The notes beneath the pieces were generated by a model, which saw only the letters and a list, made by a program, of their open reading frames with translations, searched no databases and was not told the DNA's origin. A program made the position numbers and the translations under genes. From Flectonema sp. DT1601 (taxonomy: Eukaryota; Euglenozoa; Diplonemea; Diplonemida; Diplonemidae), in the NCBI GenBank assembly GCA_964019425.1, contig OZ025799.1, positions 186,001-250,000 on the forward strand: 64,000 nucleotides of DNA. The letters run 5' to 3'. This document shows positions 37,954 through 51,800 of the stretch, piece after piece. Position 1 is the stretch's first letter, and every line of letters begins with the position of its first letter.

Positions 37954-39978
37954 GTATTGATGTACTGAAATAGAACTGGATAATTAAAACATAGCAGTGA
38001 ATACAATACTAACCTTCAAATAGAAACGATAACAAACAAACAGATTCGACGATGTTTCTACTTTTTTTAAGGAAAAATTCAAAAAAACGAAATTTCAGAA
38101 TAATCACTAATCTTTCTCAGAGTTAATGAGAAGACTCAGAGGAAATATTTAAAAAAAAAAAAAAAATTCTTTCTTCTGTGCTGTCGCAAGACGGCCAACC
38201 AAGAACCTCTCGCAAGAAAAGTCCACGAGAGAGATTAGTCGCTCGTGGTACCCTTAATTGTAGTTGTAATTTGTACACTTACATTAGATGGCGCTGTAGG
38301 AGCTACCAAACAGGATTTAGATATCTGATAGAAAGTTTTGAACTGAAGCGTAAAAACCCGAAAACCCGTCCGCTGTTTTTCATTGTCTTCAGCATAACCC
38401 GTGCCCAGCTACCAGCAGTTGAGAAACAAATATAAAGACAGAACGAATATAACCTGCCAAAGGATAGGAATGTAGGCTAGTAAACTAGAGCACTCTACTG
38501 GTCAAAAGTAGCTGCTGTTCGTTTTTTGGATGCGAAGTAAAATGTTCGCAACCATCCAACACCCACCTGACAGGAAGACGAAATTACTTCATCAAAAGAA
38601 ACGTAATATTGAAACGGAAAAACAAAAAAAAAAAAGACGGAAAAAAAAAAAAAAAAGAGGTCTGTAAAAAAGAAAAAGCAAAGTCCAGCCTACAGGTTGA
38701 AAGCCTAACTGCGGTTAAAGCCAGCAACACTTCCAATAAATAAAACAGGAAGTCTATGAGCTATTCTCATGCTTAAAATTTTTGTTCGCAAGACTTCACT
38801 CGCCAGAGTAATGAAGATTCTCTCAAGCGTATTCGTTCCCTCATTGCTCATGTGCAATATTTTCTTCTTCGAGGGAAAAACAGACCAAATTTCACAACGT
38901 GTTCACACCATGACTAGGCATGCTGTTAAAAGCATCAAGAATAACAAAGAGAAAAAGAAGGGGGAAAAAAAAAGAATTTCACTCTAACTTAAGTTAAATA
39001 CGGAAATTCTTTGTTATGCTGATGATGTCCTTATGTGCTATGAAGAAGAAAAAAGAAGAAAGAAAAAAAAAACACTGATTGAAAAAAAAGAAAAAAAGAG
39101 GATAATATTGTGCATGAATGACAGTGGTAAAACGTGCTCAACCCACACGTGGTACTTTCTAAGCACATTCAAAAAAAAGAAAAATAATAAGAAATATCGT
39201 AAAGAAAATACCACAAGAGTTGTGTCACCATCCGCGTGTACTGAGAGCTGCACTGACTACCAAAACTAATGCAGTAACTAAACGTTGAATATTTCATTCG
39301 GTTTCTCTGTTTTTTCCTTTGTTTGTTTCTTTTGAATTGCTGTAGTGACATAATAAAAAATGAGTCGACGACGAACATATTCTTTTTTCATAGATTCTTT
39401 TCTTTTTTATGCTTTTATCTCAACCCAAATGGGCAACGACTACTTTTAATACATATAAAACAGGTTGTTAATTAAATTAAATCAAGCATGAACATCGCTT
39501 GTTATGTTTTTTTTTTTTTTTTTTAATTCTAATCGGGTCGCCACAGTTCAAGCTGAGCAGCAGCGTAAAAGCAATCATAGACAAGAAGTGACTTCAATTA
39601 TTTTTATATTTTTAAATAAAAGTATGACGCCAAATTCATAAGAAACAACAAAAGGGTTAATTTGGATGGGGCAACAAAAAAAAAAAAAAAAAAAAGACTT
39701 GCACCGTCTCCCCGAAAACAATTCACCCAACCGGTATGGGTATATCTTACTTTAAATCGAACATGTATGTACGGAGGGAAAAGGGAGGGGGGAGGCTATC
39801 ACCAAAAGTGGAGAATGGTCTCTATGTTCCGTCAGATAGTCCTTGGAGACTGTTCACGTTTATTGCAACCAACGCGTCCAATACATACCGAGAAACATGT
39901 CACAGAGATACTGTCTCACAAGATACATTCGTTTTAACATTTTTTCTTATATCGCTTTCCTTCTTTGTTTCTTTCTTG

Positions 39979-40022
<44 letters not shown>

Positions 40023-41842
40023 ATCAACAAACAATTATATAACCCACACTTTTCTCACTTTTTTTTTTTTTTTTCTTTCCGAAGTTTCCTTCTCACGTCC
40101 AAATGCTTTGCATGACTAGACAATAGTTTCATTCGCACTGAGGCTTGTTATAGACTTTCTTTGTTCATATGTGACAACTCATATTGCAGCTAATCTACAT
40201 TAACATTCCGTTGGGAATAATCATTACCTGTGAAATAAATTACTCGCACTTTTTTTAAATATTTTGCAGATGTTTTTTTTTTTTTTTTTTTTCCCCGACC
40301 CCCATTTAAATTCCCGCTAGTGATGAATTTAGATTGCAGTACACATTGAAAAAAAAAAAAATAAAAAAAACCGAACGTTTTTATGTGCAAGCAAAAAGTC
40401 AACTGCGGGAGAGGAGGCTTATTGATCAACGCTAGATTAAAGGATATTTAACCCTCTTAAAAAAAGAAAATGTCTTGTATTGTTGTCTCAGATGGAGAAT
40501 ATAGACACGACTTAAGGAGCTCTTTTTTTTTTTTTTTTTTCGCAAATCGCAAGTTAATTCATAACCTTTTCGAAAAAGTGTTTCTGGAAGAAAGAAGAAG
40601 CTTCCAATAAACGCGAAGAATCTTGTTCAACAATTAACTACTCGTTTGGTATAGTGATATATTTTGCGAAATTCCAAAAGTGTTGGAAAATCGAAAGGGA
40701 AGAAACCAAAAGTGGTTGCATTGAACAACAGAAAAGGGGAAAACACTATAAAGGGATTTATCGTATAGGAAAAACAAATCGGATCAGTTCTTTTAAGAAA
40801 AGAGATCACCGCATGAAAAACCCTAACTCAGCCGGCAATCGCCACATTGCGGGATGCCTTTGGCAAAAAAGTTATCATAATTTAATAAACAAATAATGGA
40901 AAGAGTTGAACATTGAAAGGAGGGGAAAAAAAAACACTATCACACAACATTAACTTGCAAAAAGAAATCAAGAGTATCGGAGCTTCCAATAGAGCTTCGT
41001 TATTATTTATTATTTACTTTTGACGTGGGATTTTTAATAAAAGAAGTAAATATCAGCAATTTAAGAAGGGGAAAAGAAAAAGAAGAAAAAAAACTCCTTA
41101 CACTTAATTATTTGTTTCACGAATCCATTCGGACTAAGAAACCCTGAAAAGACTACATGTGCTGTCGTCAGGCAATCCAGTTATTATCAAACTGGAACCT
41201 TATTCAGCAGCACTTCTTTGGGTCTGCTTTCACAGTAAACTGAAAGATAGATTAAGGAAGCTAACCTTACAAAAAGAGAGTGTAATGTTGTAAGGGGTCA
41301 GCAAGACTGCATGGCATTGTAGTTTCCTTTGATATTAATTATTACCCACAGAATAAAAACAATGAATATTAACTCATATATAGTTGTCAAAAAAAAAAAA
41401 AAAAAAACAACTTTCCATGCCGCCAACCTTTTTCTTGTTCTTTAAAACAATTGCTTGTTTGGATTCAAAGAAAAAAAAAAAAAAAAAAGAAGGGATTGGG
41501 ATTTTTGTTTTGAAAACATTTTGAAAAATGATTATTGCACTACATAACTAACTTAAATTGCCTTCCAACACTTAACAAAAAAAAACAGAGGGTCCCAAGA
41601 AATCTCCACTCCATGAATAAAAGAGGCATCACTGCCCCGACTGAAAGCCTAACCCAACAGGGAGAGCATCAGACTCGATTAACTTAAATAATGTGTGCAG
41701 AGGACTATATTCTCAATACACACCATTTGATGAGATCGCCATTACAATGCTTGTGTTAGTTAATATCAAATTGGACTTTTTACAACAGCAGTTTGCTTGC
41801 AAGCTCGCAGGTTACACGTCCTTTCCTTCTTGGTAGATAACA
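37932..41842. other. Gene-poor spacer, 3.9 kb
   Basis: The largest stretch without a gene. It holds A runs at about 39671-39695 and 39979-40017 (39 A), T runs at about 39508-39523, 40271-40291 and 40525-40540, and a short stretch resembling reverse transcriptase near 39.0 kb. Open frames are Lys/Phe low-complexity artefacts. Confidence 0.6.
39000..39053 (+). other. Possible LINE reverse transcriptase fragment
   Basis: One plus-strand frame reads TEILCYADDVLMCYE, which resembles the YADD catalytic strand of non-LTR retrotransposon reverse transcriptases. The flanks degrade into Lys-rich low complexity and no other RT block is clear. It may be a relic or chance. Confidence 0.2.
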
Positions 41843-42364
41843 CTAGTTCTCAACAGCAACAATGTGTTCCTTTGAACAGATATCAGGTAGGAAAGATGTA
41901 GGTTTTGGTTTTAGAGGAATAGTAGTTATGTCTTGTGAACAACTTGGACAAGTTCTAGCCCTGTTAAACCAGCCATCAACACAGGCAGAGTGGAAACAAT
42001 GGTTGCAACTGAGAACTCGAATTTGCTCTCCATCAGAATGGTCTTCCAGACACATTGCACAGTCAGATGATGTTAACTTGTCGGGTAGACAATCACTTCC
42101 AACAGTAACAATATAACTGTGATTGTTAATTTCCGTTTCAGTTAATCCTTTTTTAACTGGATTCTCTTGAGCATCTGGGTAAGCTGTAAATATAAACCCG
42201 AACTCGTTATCAAATAGTAGCCTGGCCATCAGCTCATCTAAAGTTGTACAATAACCGACAACATCTTTAGTACCATCCCCAGGACAATTTTCACTCCAGT
42301 CACCACCATGTGGTTGTGCTGTAGTTGTTTCTATTTCGCTAGTAGCTGAAGCTCCACATCCCAT
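41843..42364 (-). CDS. RING-H2 E3 ubiquitin ligase with N-terminal lipidation signal
   Basis: A 173-aa protein. The N-terminus MGCGASATSE fits dual myristoylation (Gly2) and palmitoylation (Cys3), pointing to a membrane such as the flagellar or plasma membrane. Residues about 100-145 are a C3H2C3 RING: CAMC, then LSCNHCFHSACVDGWF and CPSC, with all eight zinc ligands present, so E2 binding is expected. The middle part (LMARLLFDNEFGFIF) has no known domain. Acceptors lie 26 nt (TTTACTTTAACAG) or 8 nt (TTCTCCCAG) before the ATG. Confidence 0.88.
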   Translation of the reverse strand: MGCGASATSEIETTTAQPHGGDWSENCPGDGTKDVVGYCTTLDELMARLLFDNEFGFIFTAYPDAQENPVKKGLTETEINNHSYIVTVGSDCLPDKLTSSDCAMCLEDHSDGEQIRVLSCNHCFHSACVDGWFNRARTCPSCSQDITTIPLKPKPTSFLPDICSKEHIVAVEN

Positions 42365-42811
42365 TTTTATGGCTGGGAGAAGGCCTCTACCTGTTAAAGT
42401 AAAATTATTAATCTCAAACTACTAATTTGTAATCAGCTACGATGTGCTCTAGATTATTAGAGTGATATTCTTAATGAGATATTTTCATAACTGTAATACC
42501 TGTTAAGAATAATAATATTCAAACGTGTTTTTCCCATTTTTAAAAAATAAAAAAATAAAAAAAAATAACTTATTGGGTAAATGTTAAAAAATAAACTTAA
42601 TGAGTCTGTCGAAGACTACAATAATAAGAAACAAAATCAGCTGGCTATCGGGAGCTGGAAGTGTAGGTTTTGTATTGCAAGGTTTCTAACAGAAGCTAGT
42701 CATCCACACAAATATTTTTCATAAAAACAGAAAAACATAATATTGCTCGGCAAACATAACAGAAAAATAACTCAAACGAACAATAAGGTTTTTATGTAGA
42801 ATCTACACTAT
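42365..42811. other. Intergenic spacer
   Basis: The acceptor of the RING gene and the 3' region of the giant gene. Nothing else is seen. Confidence 0.5.
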
Positions 42812-45800
42812 TTAGATAACAAAACAAACAACAAGAATAATCATCACAGATACTAACTGAGAACTAATTCCAATTCCAGATGAAGGAGTGACCGATGCAA
42901 TTACCGGTTGCAGTGTGTTCGGAACAGATGAAGGAACAGCAGTCGGTATACCAGTCGGTAAACCCGTACTGACACCACTCGGAGTTATTGTTGAGAGAGG
43001 TGCTGGTACCGTGGTAGGAGGAACAATAATAGTAGCTGTTTGGTTGTTTATATTATTGTCACTACATTACATTAATTACTTTTATTCCATAATCACATAC
43101 TCGTAAAGCCGGTAGCTACAGCAGTCGAAAACAGTTCATTACTTCTAAGTTGTGAATTAGGATCATTCAATTCTTGTACAACAACATCAGTGATAGCGCT
43201 GATTAGAATTGCTTCACTAAATGGAGTTGGTGTGAACTCGATTTCAAATTCAGCTTTTGCTTGAATCTCATTCCCACTCGCCAACACTTGCAGCCATCTG
43301 TAACTCTGAGTTGAATTATTTCCGCTGCTATTGCTTACGAAATTATAACAATACCCACCATCTGGTGACGTCCCTGACCTGTCTACGGATGTGATACCAA
43401 GCTTTGCACGTCTTGCAGGCAATCCACAGCAGTACAACAACGTCGTATTTTTAACAAACTGCAACGTCTTACGGAGAGTTATCGCTATTTGGTCTTCGAA
43501 TATGGAAGCGTTAACAGATTGTAAGAAAGATCTAAACTGCGCTTGTGCTTCAGTAGATGTAGTACCATTAAATGACCTTAACGTCATCGCTGCGTGGATA
43601 ACCGGTGGTGGTTGTACTTGAGGTTCACTTGAATTAGTTTTTCCAACAGAGAATTGAAGGGAATTAACAACTTTTCCATCACATCCAATACCACTACAAA
43701 TAAATTCTAATACCATTGCTTCGCATTGTCTTGTAAATCGAAGACTACCTATGCTAACAACACCCATCGTAGATACAAATACACGACGTTGAAGGACATC
43801 AATGTCACCTGCCTGTTTTTTATATTTTAATTTCAATGATTTCGTCAAATAAAAAACATCAGAACGTACCACATTTAGTTATTATCATTAATTTTAGAAC
43901 AGAAAAGTGAGAATAAGAAAAGCAGAGTTTAGTAAAACAAAAAAGTATTCATTTCTGCAGTTTCCTAACATCAAAGGGTAATAGCATTGAGTTATTTAGT
44001 TACATACCTGTGTCCATTGTCCTAGATAAGAACCTTCACCAGAATGGCATATCGCGTTTACTTCTATTGTACTGAAATTATCAGCTTTTACAATCTGGTA
44101 TTTGTTTTTTTTTTTTTTTTTGATGATAAAGAGTAAAATCATAATAATAATAATAATAATAATAATAACATCTGCCAGTGTTAAAGTAAATACCTTATCA
44201 AATTCATCGACAATATGAACAACGATTTCGTAAGGCTCTCTCATTATACTGCAGGTTCTGTTTCTGTGTTTGGGGTTCTGTTTATATTTTCAAATAAAAT
44301 AGTTTTATTAAAAATAGATTTATTCAAAAACATACAACATATAGTTTAGATGACTCTCACAAGGGCTAAAGACAAGTATTCTATTTATTGATTGCATGAG
44401 AAAACTTCCTTCAACAGTTCCCTCTTCAGTTCCATAAACAAAAGGACATCCGAACGAGAAGTAAGCTTCTGGAGGACCTCTGTAAGTTGCATTAGAGGTG
44501 ATGTACTCACCGCTAACTAATCGAAATTGCTGAGAAGCTGATGAACTGATCCCATCGAAAAACCAACTAGATCCACCACAGTGACTAAATGAATCTGATT
44601 CGTATTGACAACCCCCACTAGGTATACCACTATAACAACTCTGTCGAACAGACACAGAATCCAAATCGATAGACAGACACGGTATAGCTGCTGGAACCAT
44701 CGTTACCAAAGCATTGCTACCCTCATCACCAGATGATATAATTTGATTCAACGAGTCAACCACAACAATCTTATAAATTACTGGTAATCCGTACAACCAG
44801 TACATTCCAGTGTGAATTGGAATCCATTTGTTTTTTATTTTGATACTAACTTTCAAAGCAGCAGGTGACTTAATAAAATACAAAGGAGTTGGCACAACTA
44901 CTGGAGGCATTTGCAAGACTGTGTTATTTACAAACGGAGTTTCAGCAAAGATTGTGATCATCCACGGAATGTGAGGACATGTTGGACACGTCCAGTCAGA
45001 AGTCGTATTTATATTTCTAATTGCGATCATTGCAATGCCTGCCGTTGATGTGACTTTTGAAATATTCCAAACTTGAACATGACATGAGACACAAGGCTTT
45101 CTCTTAGCCACTGCATTGAAGACTGTTCCCATGTCTCCATCAGCCTTTGTTGAGGTGTTTACATATGTTTGTAATTTTATATAAATAGTTTCACCAACTA
45201 AAAATGATGGTTCTCCCTCAGGTGTCAGCGCGCGTCTTTCAGATATAAAATCATCACCGCACTCGTTGTTTGAATGAACAGCACACACCGATTTTGAAAT
45301 GTTGAAATGCATTATATCAACAGATATGATATACAGTTCTGATAGTGCAGAAGTGTATAAATTAACCATTGATGTTGGTAGCAGTGATGCTGAAGGGATA
45401 TGACATTCACCGAATAAAGGAAAATACCCAGATACCTTAACAAGATCAGTATTTATAACACGAACACCGCAGCTGTTTGGATTTGAATAAGTTGTTGAAC
45501 AAATAAAACAGTTTGGTGGTATCATTGCAGAGCCATCAATTATTATTTGACTTGTCGTCCAATTTAAATTATCACCTCGACCGTTAATTGGTTCACTTTT
45601 AGTATTGACAACAACTAGTTCAATATCAGTCGTTTGATTTGCTATCTTGTGTGTTGGTTGACTGGACCAACTCCATGAAGACTTCTCAAGTATCGAATAC
45701 GACACATGAACTGTCACATTAGACTCATTCCTCTCAGGCGCTATCATATCTGATGGAGATCTAAAAACTAAATCACATTGACATTTCAAATTATGAGGTG

Positions 45801-48800
45801 CAGCTTTAAATATTATGTTGAATTTCGCCTTACCTTTGCGAACAAAAGCTGATCCTGGCACAGACAAATCACATCCTTCATAATTACACTTCAGAGTTGA
45901 AAATGTAACTGGGGATTTCATTGGTTCAGTTGATATAAACCAGTTTTGTTGATTTCTTGATCCGACCAACAGGATTTCTAATGTAAATATTTCACCAACG
46001 AATCCCTCAATAGGATGATCACTAACTGTAATGTGAGAAGCAGGAACCGTTAAATCAATTAGAATAGGATTTCCTTTCCTTCCAAGTAGTGTAACAGGAA
46101 TATTTGGATAGTTTTGTAATCTTACAATGATTGGATAATTACTTCTGATGTCAGAAACAGATATTTTCATTTGACCAGGAATAGTATTGTCATAGGTTGG
46201 ATACGGGATTCCATTTAGAATAAAAGTACCTGCAGTAATAACTGGATAAGAACCTCCCTCAACAAGAACACCTGCAGTAGATTTATTGCTAATTGGATTC
46301 ACAATACTAAGAGGAGGTAATCTTACACTCTGAAGAGTAGCAACAACCGACTTTGATCGATGTATCTGAGATAACGGTTGCATGGATCTGTAACTCGGAC
46401 CTCCAATGCTGTATGCACGATCACCCAGATCATCAGCTGCGTATACATTAAAATAGAAAACACCAAGTTGAGTTGTGCGACTAATATTAGCCATTTGAAG
46501 AGTCTTTCCAACAGGTATCATAATTATCTGTTGGATTGTTGTTAAGACAGTGAGATCTATCTGTTTTCCTGCATACGAAATTGAACATTTAAAACAAGCT
46601 CTGTTGAATGCGATTACTGCTGTTGCGATTCCAAATAATGAAGAAATCTGTTTATGTTGGGATAACACATAAAGTGATCCACCACCTCCGTTACCAAAAC
46701 TCTGAGGTAGAAGTATTGGTAGTTGTGATTGACCACCAGATTCGTATGATGGAAAATTATTTTTATCAGACCTAATAACAGTCAGTGAAAAGGGAACTCT
46801 TCGATAAACAGCTGTCGGAGGAACACCTCCGAGAATCCATCCAATTGGACATGAAACGATTCTAAATTCCATCACATTCGTATCACTAACTTTGTTTCGA
46901 AGTATCGTATACGTTATTCGATCGTTGTGTTCATATCGCAATTGAACAACACACTGAGCACATGGACGAGTAAAATAAAACTTAACTTCCGGCCACTGAA
47001 AAACGTCATTCCGTGAGAACATTAAATCTGATTGAGATACTTCACAGCTGAGCGATGATCCGAATTTTAAAAACCCTCCATTACCATATTTTAGAAGAAG
47101 TCGTTTATCAGATGAAACCGACTTTGCAATTATCGAAAGACGTCCCGGCAATGAGGAAGTCTGAATTTCCATAACTGAACTACGAAGCTGCTGTTTAACA
47201 AATAGTTTTAATGTGAGTGTGAAGGTTGATCCAATCCGGATGATGTTTTTATTTTTTTCGATCATAGCAGGATCGTGAAGGGATTCAACTTCTGAAGACA
47301 CCAACGGAATTGTTTGATTTGATATGAGAACTTTCAAATCCTCAACGTCATCAACGAGTTTGACACGGAAATTACGAGATTGTACTTTTCTTGTCTCCGG
47401 AATTAAATAATCAAATCTGTGAGACCTTATATCGACATCAGTGCAGTCTTGGGCGCCATTTTCAATATCTGCCGTCATGTAGCAAAGAGTTACTACAAGA
47501 AAACAACTTTCGCATGGTTCTGAAAAAACTGCGAAAAACACCACCACACCATCAATCATTTTAACTAAATTCTGTTCTGGTCCGATTGCTGGTGACAGCG
47601 ATGAGAGTTTGCCTTCTATCGTTTCTGCGGTGAAAGTTTTCAAATTGCTAAAAGAAGTCTTTTTCAAAGTATACACTTTAAGTTGTCCACCATTATTACA
47701 TCCAGTGTTGTACTTTGAATTAACCCTTACATACATACCACCAAGACCCCAAAAACGAGGAAAATTAGGGTTTTGGATATCAAAAGAAGCATTAGTAATG
47801 TGAACTTGTACTGGAAAAGGAACTCCAGATATGATTGAGTCAAAGCCTGAATACTGGAACGGGACATCTTCAACCGTATCAAAATTTCTTTTATTCGACA
47901 GGTATCCGTTTTCAGGCCACGGAACAAATCTGAGACCTTTGTTAGGATTTTTAAATTCTAAATTATTAAAACACTCAACATCGTGAATGACGTAGTCTTC
48001 TATTGTTAATTTAAGACTCGAATCAGTCAAATACTGTTCATCATACCCAACATCATTCCAATAAAAAGTACCCAATCCAATCGTAACCTCACTAAGTAAT
48101 CCATCACTAATAATTGGTACTAATTTCATTGATATTGTTGTTGATAATAGTTGATTTGAGTATAGAGGTCCCATTCTTATTAGTGGGAGCCATCTGTTGT
48201 TGAGAGGTTGATCGAGTCCCATTATTATGCTTGAACCAGAAGTAGAAGTGAGAGATATGTTGTATTTCAAATGAGCATCAGCATAATAATAAACATTTAA
48301 ATAATTATAAACAAGATATCCAGTGACAGTGAATATTCCATTTGTTTCTGTTGAGCCACAACCTGTACCAATTCGTACAACTCGTCTTGTAAGTGATTTT
48401 GACTGATCATGAAATTCAATTTTTGGATTCACATCAGGAACGATCGTCAGCGTTACTATCGCACAACGAAGACTGTCGGTGTATATTCCAATTGGCCTTG
48501 TTTTATGTTTTGCACAGATATAAACTATTCCGTTATTCAACGGACCCTGCGTGCTTGGATCGATATCCGCATACGTTAATTTTAATAAACCAGATCCAGC
48601 AACACCGGGACTGACGTCATCAAGGGATGGTAAGTCAGCTTTCAACTTTACCAATCCATAAGAATAAGAACTAGATGATTGATACTTCGAATTGACTTCA
48701 AATACCGGAGCTTCCCAATTCCCAGTTTCAGTCATCTTTTCTAAACAACATTGAGCAGTAGCAGAGCCTGATATGGTTATATTCCTATAAGTAAAATCTA

Positions 48801-51800
48801 TTTTATTATCCACCAATACAGATAGCTTCAGTTCGATTCCCTCTGCCATACCAGAAATGGTTGTTGTAATGTAAGGATTTTGGTGGTTGCTGTCATTAAA
48901 ATCTATGCCGCTTGTAATAGGAGTAACCTGAATGTATCCTTCACTGTTGAATGTACCTCCACCTTCGTAAATACTGAGCTCCACCATAGAATCACAAGAA
49001 TACTTACCATGCTGTGTCATTGCGTGTACGGTTATAGTTTTCAGTTCAAAAATACCCGCTTTTGACATTGGTAAAATTTTTTCATACAAAGCAGAAAATC
49101 TCAAATTAAAACTGTGATTTCCTCCATCTAAACGAGACGTAATAATTGGTGACGACTCAACGACATCCGATTCAACTAAATTAATACCAACTGTCGGTTG
49201 ATTTTGAGTTGTTGGCGTAGTTTTAACTTCTTCAACCTCAATAAATATCCACCACTTAGGCCATGATAACTGACTTGTTATAATTGAAGTATTGCTTTGT
49301 CTTAGTACCGCTTGAACAGTTATTGAAAATGAAGAAGATTTTAATTTATTTGATGCTCTCGACGGATCGAATACGATAGTTTGATGAGATGCTTTGCAAT
49401 CAATTCCAAAGTTTACTAATTTCTTATCGACGAATGACAATTTTAATGAGCCTCTCAAACTATCACCAGTCTGACCTGTAGGACCAATTCCCGCAGTACT
49501 ATGAAAAGTAAACAAACAGTTTGAACATGGTTTATTCACATTTAATATCATACTTGCTGATGTGAATCCATTCTGTGTCGTCACCGGATAGGATTTAACT
49601 TTGCAGTAATCTGACTGAGAATTACTAAAAGCACATCCAACATAACCCTCTGACTGGACTAAGTGAACACCACGAGAATTAGATAACCCACTACTTGTTG
49701 ACAGTGATTCATCTGAATAAATCATAACAAATATATCACCATTATGAAACCTATCCAAAAGTACTTCACCAGTATCCGTTACTGTTGCTGGGTATACCGA
49801 AATCGCAATACCTGTACTGATGTCAGCAGTTTTTTCGATAGTATAGTCTCCTGAATGCTTTCCTACAACAAGAGTGTTTGCAGGGACTCGAACTGAAGTT
49901 TGAATAGTCAGCTCAACGACACCACAATCAAATATCAGTAAACAACCATTTACATAATCACGATTAGCTGATAATCTGAAATCAATTCCCCAAAGATCTC
50001 CTCCTAAAGGAATGGCACGAGCGTTTGATAATTTTAAACTATCATCTTCATTGAGAGGAGGATTTGCATAATTTTCTGGTGACGGTTTTCCATTTGATAA
50101 CCAAATCACAGAAAGGACATCTCCGCGTGGCTCACCATCATTAAGAGTTGCAGTGAATGCCAAAGGAAATCCGTTTGAATTTTGTATCAGTTTTCCTGTT
50201 GATGTCGAAGCCTTGAATATAATTCTGTAGGGGATTAGTACTTCTAAATATGTGTTCTGATCATTTTTAACCCAAGGTTTCACTGGTTGACTAACTCTAT
50301 CTGACAACACATCCAGAGGCTCAATGTGAACAACTTCTAATTCTCTTGGCTGAAGTCTTTTTATTATCAAAATATATTCTGAAGTCGTAGTTATGAATGT
50401 TCCACTATTTTGAACATAAAATTTAAAAGTTGCATTGTTGACTGCAGACGCAAGAATAGGTTTAAATGTGACTGTGTACTTACCACCAATGGGCCAGGTT
50501 TTATTTTGATGCTGATTCAGTTGAATGACTGCGTCTGGGACGCTATTGGAATCGTTTGCTGATCTTATGACTGACAGTGAACCCGCCGGACTAAATTCGG
50601 GTACCCCTCGATAATGAGGAATTATCTGAAAATTACATATCGATCCGTGATAGCAAACCAACTCTTCTGAATCATCATCCATAATAACAGTTATCGACGT
50701 CGGATACTTCGATTTCATATTCACCCAAAACGATTGAGAAGAAAGAGTTAATCGTCTACTTGGTATCGTCACTATTATTTTAATACCACAACCGAATAAA
50801 TTATCAGGACACGATGACTGATATTGTAAAAGTATTGTACGATATTCTAATGAAGATCCCCAGTCTTCTTTCAGACCATTTGTTGGTCTTTTATATTCAC
50901 CTTCTTCATCATAACAAGAAGACTCTAAGCTTTTTACAATAAAATCACCAGGCTCAGTAGCAGTAGAATACTCGTTGCAAGAAAGTCCAGCCCATGATGC
51001 GGTTTTCTGACAGCGGACAACTTCAACTGACATGTCTTCTGGAGGAAGAGAGACACCTGATTCCGACACCAAACTAACAGAGAACATAATTACAGACCCT
51101 GTCTCTACTACAGTTGATCTTGACATAATACCGTCTTCTGTAATATCAGTGTCAGGTATATCGCTGTATTGTAATTCCGTTGTACTGTTATATAGCGAAA
51201 ATCGATTTGCGTTCTTACCAGTCGTTGAGTTGCTATTTTCCTCAAAAGTCCCGCTGATTTTCAACTGTGTTGGAGTTGCAGCTACATAGTCTCTCCAGTA
51301 GCGAGTGTCTCCACCTTCTTTTGTATTTCCTTTGTTGTACAGTTGATGTACTACTCCCCGTTTGGAATACGTGCCAGCGGCAGCCTTAAAAACACAGATT
51401 TTGTAACGACCAGATGCAGAAGTGTATACTGGAGGAAGAATAAAAGGTTTCGCACTGTGAAGCACAGCTGTTGAAGTCGCAGATGGAGTAAGAACATGCC
51501 AGTCGTCGATTCCGGTGAAGTCCGTTGGAGAAGACGATGGAATGGGACAGTTTTGAGTTTCATTTACGACAGTCAATAAATCAAACTGATGACCATCAAT
51601 TAAACAACTAACTCCAGTTGATAAATCAGTCTTACACCAATTAGTAACATGTGAATCAATTATTGTTACGTTTGTTAGTAACTTCGATACATCAAAACTT
51701 AAGAATGAAGGATACGTAAACAAAAGGAAATTATTCGTTAATTTGTTGGGAATTTGCACCCAAGCTGAAGAGCTGTTTTGGCGAAAGCAAACTAAGTATG

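Noticed and set aside
39038-40429. Lys- and Phe-rich frames near A/T tracts
   Set aside because: Low-complexity artefacts of homopolymers.
40654-40896. Plus-strand 80-codon frame
   Set aside because: No recognisable domain, wrong direction, basic low-complexity composition.
43093-43872. A stand-alone 259-aa gene at 43.1-43.9 kb
   Set aside because: It would need a GTG start, and its first codons lie in intron sequence; it is better explained as exon 4 of the giant gene.
43996-44244. A small membrane protein with poly-Ile and poly-Lys runs
   Set aside because: The Ile and Lys runs come from an ATT microsatellite and an A run inside a proposed GTATTT...ACCAG intron.
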